DNA of 54,700 nt from Hydrogenophilaceae bacterium (lineage in GTDB: Bacteria > Pseudomonadota > Gammaproteobacteria > Burkholderiales > Thiobacillaceae). Shown here piece by piece: positions 51,438 to 54,700 of the stretch (its first letter is position 1; every line of letters begins with the position of its first letter). A program made the position numbers and the translations under genes. A model generated the notes under the pieces. That model ran no database searches, was not told where the DNA came from, and saw nothing but the letters and a program-made list of their open reading frames with translations. The stretch covers positions 1 through 54,700 of the forward strand of contig JACAEC010000009.1 of NCBI GenBank assembly GCA_013389055.1. The letters run 5' to 3'.

Positions 51438-51871
51438 GCTTTGCCCGACTTGGAGCGGTAAGGACAGTCCTGCTTCACGCAATCGACGTAGAGATAGAGG
51501 GAGTGCTCGTGCAGGGAAAAGCCGCGGTCGGCGGCGATCTTCTGCTGCCGGCGCTCGATCTCCGGGTCGTAGAACTCTTCGACGCGACCACATTGCAGGC
51601 AGACCAGGTGGTCGTGGTGGCCACCCTGGTTGAGCTCGTAGATGGCCTTTTCATTGTCGAAGTGATGGCGGATGAGCAGGCCGGCCTGTTCGAATTGGGT
51701 CAATACGCGATACACGGTGGCCAGGCCGACGTCGACGCCTTCCTCCTTGAGCAGGTGATAGACGTCGTCGGCCGTGAGATGCCGCTTGTCCGCGGTCTCG
51801 AACAGGTTGAGGATCTTGAGCCGGGGCAGGGTGGCCTTCAGCCCCATGGTTTTGAGTTGCTCGGTGCTCAT
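51434..51871 (-). CDS. fur: Ferric uptake regulator
   Basis: '[61 protein letters not shown]...[16 protein letters not shown]'. Confidence 0.96.
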   Translation of the reverse strand: MSTEQLKTMGLKATLPRLKILNLFETADKRHLTADDVYHLLKEEGVDVGLATVYRVLTQFEQAGLLIRHHFDNEKAIYELNQGGHHDHLVCLQCGRVEEFYDPEIERRQQKIAADRGFSLHEHSLYLYVDCVKQDCPYRSKSGKA

Positions 51872-51893
51872 GTGTGTGACGACTCGATGTGTT

Positions 51894-51912
51894 GCGCGCT
51901 ATCATAGCGCGC
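51894..51912. promoter_or_regulatory. 19-bp perfect palindrome in the fur-bamE divergent promoter region
   Basis: GCGCGCTAT-C-ATAGCGCGC. Confidence 0.6.
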
Positions 51913-51936
51913 TTAAACCATATCAACTACCCACTC

Positions 51937-54700
<2,764 letters not shown>

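Overview
This 54.7 kb high-GC window looks like the chromosome of a sulfur-oxidising betaproteobacterium (lineage inferred from gene content: fccAB, hemH/hrcA/nadK/recN/fur/bamE/dapB order, glycogen genes, PFOR). It is densely coding. I see no rRNA, tRNA, CRISPR array, prophage or complete IS element. Main blocks, left to right: (i) the end of a hybrid kinase; (ii) PFOR (nifJ) translationally overlapped by a dihydroorotate-dehydrogenase-like gene; (iii) a five-gene minus-strand signalling operon (MASE3-PAS kinase, REC, a large REC/PAS/HK/REC/HPt hybrid kinase, REC with an unrecognised output domain, REC-HD-GYP), divergent from an EAL-CBS-GGDEF gene; (iv) housekeeping genes (methyltransferase, rhodanese, RpfE-like, transaldolase, DUF2189, YjbQ, LolC/E-LolD, PilZ, DUF2062, ComEC, SirB2, HDOD); (v) a glycogen block (pgi, glgB, glgC, GH57); (vi) an FKBP PPIase, then an MCE/Mla-like lipid-transport locus; (vii) an SH3 / M48 / CHASE2-cyclase / cyclic-nucleotide PDE block; (viii) flavocytochrome c sulfide dehydrogenase; (ix) hemH, hrcA, nadK, recN, fur, bamE, dapB and a GGDEF-EAL gene running off the right edge. 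The most interesting items are: the Mla-like locus whose ATPase-position gene lacks Walker A and has lost the other catalytic motifs; a heptanucleotide repeat array that encodes a lipoprotein signal peptide in that locus; a family of short palindromic MITE-like elements (two full copies, one solo end); a 620-bp structured non-coding interval between nadK and recN; and a cysteine-bearing degenerate receiver domain in the hybrid kinase. All homology calls are by recognition from the sequence; no searches were run.
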